A DNA stretch of 9,044 bases from JAGNRR01 sp964612525 (lineage in GTDB: Bacteria > Bacteroidota > Bacteroidia > Chitinophagales > Chitinophagaceae), in assembly GCA_964612525.1 (NCBI GenBank), contig CAZTCQ010000091.1:1-9044 (forward strand), in the 5' to 3' direction. The notes below the pieces were generated by a model that made no database searches, was not told where the DNA came from, and saw only the letters and a list, made by a program, of their open reading frames with translations. The translations under genes were made by a program, and so were the position numbers. Below are positions 5,582 through 9,044 of this stretch, one piece after another. The number at the start of each line of letters is the position of its first letter. Position 1 is the first letter of the stretch.

Positions 5582-6136
5582 ATGGAGGATCGGGTAATTT
5601 TAGTAGATGAGCAGGATAATGTGTTGGGAGAAATGCCCAAACTAGAGGCGCATGAAAAAGGGGTTTTGCACCGCGCGTTCTCGGTTTTTATATTTAATAG
5701 TAAAGGTGAAATGATGCTTCAGCGTCGTGCCTTATCCAAATATCATACGCCCGGTTTGTGGAGTAACACTTGTTGTAGTCATCCACGTTTAGGAGAGTCG
5801 GTTATAGAAGCCGGGGAAAGACGGTTGCAGGAAGAAATGGGTTTTAGTGTTGCGTTGCAATCTAAGTTTAGTTTTATTTACAAAGCAAATTTTGACAATG
5901 GTCTCATAGAGCATGAGTTAGATCATGTTTTATTTGGACAATACGAAGGAAAACCAAAAATCAATAAGGTGGAAGTGGAGGAGTGGTCTTGGAAAAACAT
6001 GGACGAGATCGAGCGGGAGATGGTTACCAATTCTAAAGGCTATACCTTTTGGTTTCGTTACCTCCTGAGTAAGTATAAATCTAGTTTCATAAGTTCGCCA
6101 AGTGGTGGTTTGGAGGGTAAAGCCAGGCATTTATAA
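5582..6136 (+). CDS. idi: Isopentenyl-diphosphate delta-isomerase, type I, 184 aa
   Basis: Interconverts IPP and DMAPP in the cytosol, supplying the DMAPP primer for prenyl chain building. It is the Nudix-fold type I enzyme: LHRAFSVF (29-36), then HTPGLWSNTCCSHPR (55-69) with the catalytic Cys at 64/65 in the NTCCSHP motif, a Nudix-like helix A77-x-RRLQEEMGF (to 88), the acidic E110-H-E112 corresponding to the second catalytic glutamate region, and EEWSW at 133-137. The start is ATG 18 nt after the crtZ stop, so it is the likely last gene of the carotenoid operon. The last dozen or so residues (SPSGGLEGKARHL) are an unconserved-looking tail. No hairpin with a U-run follows, so transcription may run on towards parE. 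Type I Idi is dispensable in MEP-pathway bacteria, where it tunes precursor balance; which pathway operates here is not shown. Confidence 0.95.
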   Translation: MEDRVILVDEQDNVLGEMPKLEAHEKGVLHRAFSVFIFNSKGEMMLQRRALSKYHTPGLWSNTCCSHPRLGESVIEAGERRLQEEMGFSVALQSKFSFIYKANFDNGLIEHELDHVLFGQYEGKPKINKVEVEEWSWKNMDEIEREMVTNSKGYTFWFRYLLSKYKSSFISSPSGGLEGKARHL

Positions 6137-6209
6137 CGTTTTCTTTAGGAACAGGCGTAATCCCCACACCTTGTGTATAAACAGATACGGGAAAGGAGGG
6201 GCTTTCGGA

Positions 6210-6217
6210 TAAATTTG
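6210..6217 (+). promoter_or_regulatory. Candidate -7 promoter element of parE (TAAATTTG)
   Basis: An exact match to TAnnTTTG, ending 6 nt before the parE ATG at 6224. No TTG lies at the -33 distance. An AGGAGG at 6194-6199 is too far from the ATG (24 nt) to act as a normal ribosome-binding site, and it would be upstream of the transcript if this element is used. It suggests that parE has its own promoter, separate from the carotenoid operon. Confidence 0.45.
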
Positions 6218-6223
6218 TACGTC

Positions 6224-8122
6224 ATGAGCAAACAAGTTGCTGAATATAATGATGATTCGATACGGTCGCTGGACTGGCGGGAGCACATCCGTTTGCGTCC
6301 TGGAATGTATATTGGAAAGCTCGGAGACGGAAGTCATGTAGACGATGGTATTTATGTTCTAATCAAAGAGGTGATTGACAATAGCATTGACGAGCACGCG
6401 ATGGGGCATGGAAAACTCATTGAGTTGGATGTGTCTGAGGATGAGGTGCGCATTCGAGATTTTGGTAGAGGGATTCCTTTGGGTAAAGTAAAAGATGCCG
6501 TAAGTAAAATGAACACGGGAGCTAAGTACGACAGCAAAGTGTTTCAGAAATCTGTGGGATTGAACGGAGTCGGTACCAAGGCGGTAAATGCATTAAGTGA
6601 TTATTTTAAAGTGTCAGCCATACGCGAAGGAAAAGTGAAAACAATTGAGTTTAGTCGCGGTGAGGTTACGAAAGAACATAATCAAACCAAGACGAGTGAA
6701 AAAAACGGAACCGAAGTAGTTTTTAAACCAGATGATTCGGTTTTTAAAAAGTATAAATTTAACCTGGAGTATATTAAAAATCAGGTTTGGAATTACTGTT
6801 ATTTAAATGCGGGTTTAGCCATAAAATTTAATGGCGAAAAGTTTATTTCCAAAAACGGTTTGCTCGATTTGTTGGAACGAAAATCTAATGTAGAAGAAAT
6901 TCGCTACCCAATTATCCATTTAAAGGCAGAAGATATTGAAGTAGCTATTACCCATGGTAATGACTATGGTGAAGATTTATATTCTTTTGTAAACGGACAG
7001 CATACTACCCAAGGAGGAACACATCAGCAAGCGTTTAGAGAAGCATACGTAAAAACAATACGGGACCACTACGGAAAAAATTGGGATGTAAGTGACATTC
7101 GAACGAGCATCGTGGCGGCTATTAGTGTTCGTGTAATTGAGCCGGTTTTTGAGAGTCAAACCAAAACGAAACTGGGGTCACTGACTATTGAGCCCGAAGG
7201 GCAATCCATTAAAGGATTTATCCAAGATTTTTTAAGTAAGGAACTAGATAATTTTTTGCATAGAAATCCTGAACATGCTGAAAAGCTTAAAAAGCGAATT
7301 GAGCAAAACGAGCGGGAGCGCAAGGAGCTAAGTGGCATTAAAAAACTAGCCAACGAGCGAGCGAAAAAAGCCAATTTGCACAATAAAAAATTGCGGGATT
7401 GTAGGCTTCATTATAATGAACCAAGCAAAGGAAAAAATAAAGAAGAGCTAGACGAGAAGAAATTAGAAACCACAGTTTTTATAACGGAGGGAGATAGTGC
7501 GAGCGGATCCATAACAAAATCACGAGATGTAAAAACACAGGCGGTGTTTAGTTTGCGTGGAAAGCCGCTGAATTGTTTTGGGCTGACCAAAAAAATTGTT
7601 TACCAAAATGAGGAGTTTAATTTATTGCAACATGCTCTCAATATTGAAGAGGGGATTGATGGTTTGCGATACAATAATATCGTAATTGCCACAGATGCCG
7701 ACGTGGACGGAATGCATATTCGCTTATTGATTATGACCTTCTTTTTACAGTTTTTTCCGGATTTGGTGCGTAATGGTCATGTCTATATTTTAGAAACTCC
7801 TTTGTTTCGAGTTCGGAATAAAAAAGAAACGATTTACTGTTATAGCGAGCAAGAAAAACGAGAAGCGATTGCAAAGCTTACTGGGAAACCCGAGATTACT
7901 CGATTTAAAGGTTTGGGAGAAATTTCGCCGGAGGAGTTTGCTATGTTTATCGGAGCAGATATGCGGAAAGAACAAGTGGCTTTGTATGACGAAGCAAAAA
8001 TTCAACAATTGCTGTCTTACTACATGGGAAAAAATACGCAGGAGAGACAGAAGTTTATTATTGAAAACCTGCGGGCTGAGATTGATGAGGTCGAAGAGAT
8101 AGCCTTAGAAGAAGATAAATAA
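6224..8122 (+). CDS. parE: DNA topoisomerase IV subunit B (ParE), 632 aa
   Basis: ATPase subunit of the type IIA topoisomerase that decatenates daughter chromosomes, working with ParC. The start is the ATG at 6224; a TTG at 6173 would add 17 unconserved residues. In order: LRPGMYIG; the GHKL ATPase with E49 and N53 (EVIDNS), D79 in RDFGRGIP, and GLNGVGTKAVNALS; the transducer domain with the QTK loop (near ESQTKTKLG); then TOPRIM with E422-GDSAS and D491-A-D493-V-D495-G binding magnesium, and the closing RFKGLGEISPEEF. It lacks the long insert of enterobacterial GyrB. The opening SLDWREHIRLRPGMYIG, with an invariant-looking SHVDDGIYVLIKEVIDNSIDE-type context, is typical of Bacteroidota ParE rather than GyrB, whose N-terminus reads LEGLEAVRKRPAMYIG. 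The partner gene parC is not in the window. Confidence 0.93.
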   Translation: MSKQVAEYNDDSIRSLDWREHIRLRPGMYIGKLGDGSHVDDGIYVLIKEVIDNSIDEHAMGHGKLIELDVSEDEVRIRDFGRGIPLGKVKDAVSKMNTGAKYDSKVFQKSVGLNGVGTKAVNALSDYFKVSAIREGKVKTIEFSRGEVTKEHNQTKTSEKNGTEVVFKPDDSVFKKYKFNLEYIKNQVWNYCYLNAGLAIKFNGEKFISKNGLLDLLERKSNVEEIRYPIIHLKAEDIEVAITHGNDYGEDLYSFVNGQHTTQGGTHQQAFREAYVKTIRDHYGKNWDVSDIRTSIVAAISVRVIEPVFESQTKTKLGSLTIEPEGQSIKGFIQDFLSKELDNFLHRNPEHAEKLKKRIEQNERERKELSGIKKLANERAKKANLHNKKLRDCRLHYNEPSKGKNKEELDEKKLETTVFITEGDSASGSITKSRDVKTQAVFSLRGKPLNCFGLTKKIVYQNEEFNLLQHALNIEEGIDGLRYNNIVIATDADVDGMHIRLLIMTFFLQFFPDLVRNGHVYILETPLFRVRNKKETIYCYSEQEKREAIAKLTGKPEITRFKGLGEISPEEFAMFIGADMRKEQVALYDEAKIQQLLSYYMGKNTQERQKFIIENLRAEIDEVEEIALEEDK

Positions 8123-8149
8123 AAGAGCGAAGCGCTAGAAGTAAAAAAT

Positions 8150-9001
8150 ATGATACATATAATTGTAGGAGACGAAGCGGCAGAAAATTTAAAAGCGGCC
8201 TTTGAATTAGACGAAAACTTGAAAGGAAAAGTCGTGGTGTTGCAAGATACTTTGGGCGTAGGTCCTATTGCTAGCGATGCCGAAAATTTTGATTCCGTTC
8301 GGACTCGTTTTTGGCAACAGTTGGGTAAGGGGGAAGATTTTGAAAGTAAGGATGAAAAACGCATTGAAAAAGTAATTAGAAAAGCTAAGAAAAAAGAGCA
8401 GCCGATTTGTTTATGGCTCGCACCCAATGTGACGGATGTCTGTGCTTACTATTATCTGCTCACGCGTTTTAAAGATCAGCCAGGGATGTTTCATGTCATT
8501 AATATTGATTCGCTGCCCTTCTTTAATGAGAAAGGCGCTATTTTTTATCCTAAAAATTTTGGCGAAGTTTTGCCAAAAGAATTTGTAAAAACAAAACGAT
8601 TGCTCAAGGAAGTTTCCTTGGCAGACTATGAAACCGAATGGGAAACTTGGGAGCAGTTGCAAGCAGAAAATGCTATGGTCCGAATTCACAAGGGCGGTAA
8701 AGAAATAGAAAGTGCCGACGAAACTTATTTTGATAATACCTTATATTTTATCACGAATAAAGAACCGCAACGCGGAAGTAAAATTGTGCGTCAAGCAATG
8801 AATAAAACAGATCAAGCGGTGAGTGCATTGTTTTTGTATAGCCGATTAAAACAGATGGTAGCGAATGAACAAATAATCTGTGATCAAGAAAATCCTAAAG
8901 ATTTAGCCAAAGCAAATTTTCACCGAACCGGAGGGTTTGGGATTAAGGACGACGGAGGTGCAGAAGAGAAATCGGCAGAAGAATCGGCCGGGGAGGAATA
9001 G
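8150..9001 (+). CDS. DUF1835 domain-containing protein, 283 aa
   Basis: The opening MIHIIVGDEAAENLKAAFE, followed by VVVLQDTLGVGPIA (28-41), matches the DUF1835 pattern (HIVFGDSAAGxLK, then D-L-xx-GP). The C-terminal half (about 160-260) fits the DUF3658-type region that often accompanies it. The assignment is from memory of the family, whose biochemical function is unknown. It is probably cytosolic: no signal peptide or membrane span. Residues 64-84 are a highly charged helix, and the last 20 residues (DDGGAEEKSAEESAGEE) form an acidic disordered tail. It begins 27 nt after parE, preceded by an A-rich stretch (GTAAAAAAT) and no separate promoter, so it is probably co-transcribed with parE. 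Its stop lies 1 nt from the stop of a convergent gene, leaving no space for a terminator between them. Confidence 0.8.
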   Translation: MIHIIVGDEAAENLKAAFELDENLKGKVVVLQDTLGVGPIASDAENFDSVRTRFWQQLGKGEDFESKDEKRIEKVIRKAKKKEQPICLWLAPNVTDVCAYYYLLTRFKDQPGMFHVINIDSLPFFNEKGAIFYPKNFGEVLPKEFVKTKRLLKEVSLADYETEWETWEQLQAENAMVRIHKGGKEIESADETYFDNTLYFITNKEPQRGSKIVRQAMNKTDQAVSALFLYSRLKQMVANEQIICDQENPKDLAKANFHRTGGFGIKDDGGAEEKSAEESAGEE

Positions 9002-9002
9002 T

Positions 9003-9044
9003 TTATCCTCCGAACATATCTCTAATTTCTTGGCCGGAAATTTT
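9003..9044 (-). CDS. 3' end of a convergent gene (partial, 13 codons)
   Basis: Read on the minus strand, an open frame enters from the window edge and ends at TAA (9005-9003), giving the C-terminal peptide KISGQEIRDMFGG. It stays open to the edge, but 13 codons are too few to identify a product. The support for a real gene is the tight convergent arrangement with the DUF1835 gene and the plausible composition. No other explanation is visible for these bases. Confidence 0.4.
   Translation of the reverse strand, partial: KISGQEIRDMFGG

Noticed and set aside
6098..6136. Idi C-terminal tail as a sign of a frameshift or inserted repeat
   Set aside because: The SPSGGLEGKARHL tail looks unconserved, but the catalytic core is complete and the frame closes normally; short variable tails are common.
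6191..6201. AGGAGG as the ribosome-binding site of parE
   Set aside because: It is 24 nt from the ATG with no start codon at proper spacing, and Bacteroidota rarely rely on Shine-Dalgarno pairing.
6173..6223. Longer parE from TTG 6173
   Set aside because: The 17 added residues resemble nothing in ParE, and they span the TAAATTTG element; the ATG at 6224 gives the usual N-terminus.
8020..8427. Minus-strand 135-codon open frame across the parE / DUF1835 junction
   Set aside because: Its Ser/Phe-rich translation is the typical antisense shadow of Lys/Glu-rich coding sequence; both plus-strand genes are well supported.

Overview
The window looks like a chromosomal segment of a carotenoid-pigmented Bacteroidota, with Cytophagales or a neighbouring order the likeliest guess. 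Four things point there: the low-to-moderate GC content, -7 promoter elements of the Bacteroidota type (TAnnTTTG), starts preceded by A-rich stretches rather than Shine-Dalgarno sequences, and the sequence style of the CrtI, CrtB, CrtZ and ParE proteins.

Region 1 (1-1434, minus strand) holds two genes for small exported proteins of unknown function, read from 1416 to 832 and from 621 to 4. The gap between them (622-831) carries two near-identical 20-bp imperfect palindromes in inverted orientation, laid out like a REP/BIME element.

Region 2 (1417-1756) is mostly non-coding. It holds a small palindrome, a promoter-like element directly followed by a 33-codon possible secreted peptide, and a nested inverted repeat. 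Then comes a lipoprotein gene (1757-2248) whose product has an EGF-like six-cysteine module just after the lipid-anchored cysteine.

Region 3 (2350-6136, plus strand) is a compact carotenoid operon: crtI (TTG start), crtB, an uncharacterised 143-residue exported protein, crtZ and idi. The first four genes abut or overlap (0-nt gap, 1-nt overlap, 4-nt overlap), which implies translational coupling; idi follows after 18 nt. Idi balances IPP and DMAPP, CrtB makes phytoene from GGPP, CrtI desaturates it to a lycopene-type product, and CrtZ adds the 3-hydroxyl to beta-rings. GGPP synthase and lycopene cyclase, which this route needs, are not in the window and must be encoded elsewhere if the pathway is complete.

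Region 4 (6224-9044) holds parE (topoisomerase IV subunit B) with its own promoter-like element, a DUF1835-type gene downstream, and the last 13 codons of a convergent minus-strand gene whose stop lies 1 nt from the DUF1835 gene's stop.

The most interesting unknowns are the exported protein locked inside the carotenoid operon, the inverted palindrome pair, the folded element upstream of the EGF lipoprotein gene, and the repeated placement of the -7 motif 5-7 nt before start codons, which suggests leaderless or nearly leaderless mRNAs. I saw no CRISPR array, transposase, complete tRNA, rRNA or phage gene.
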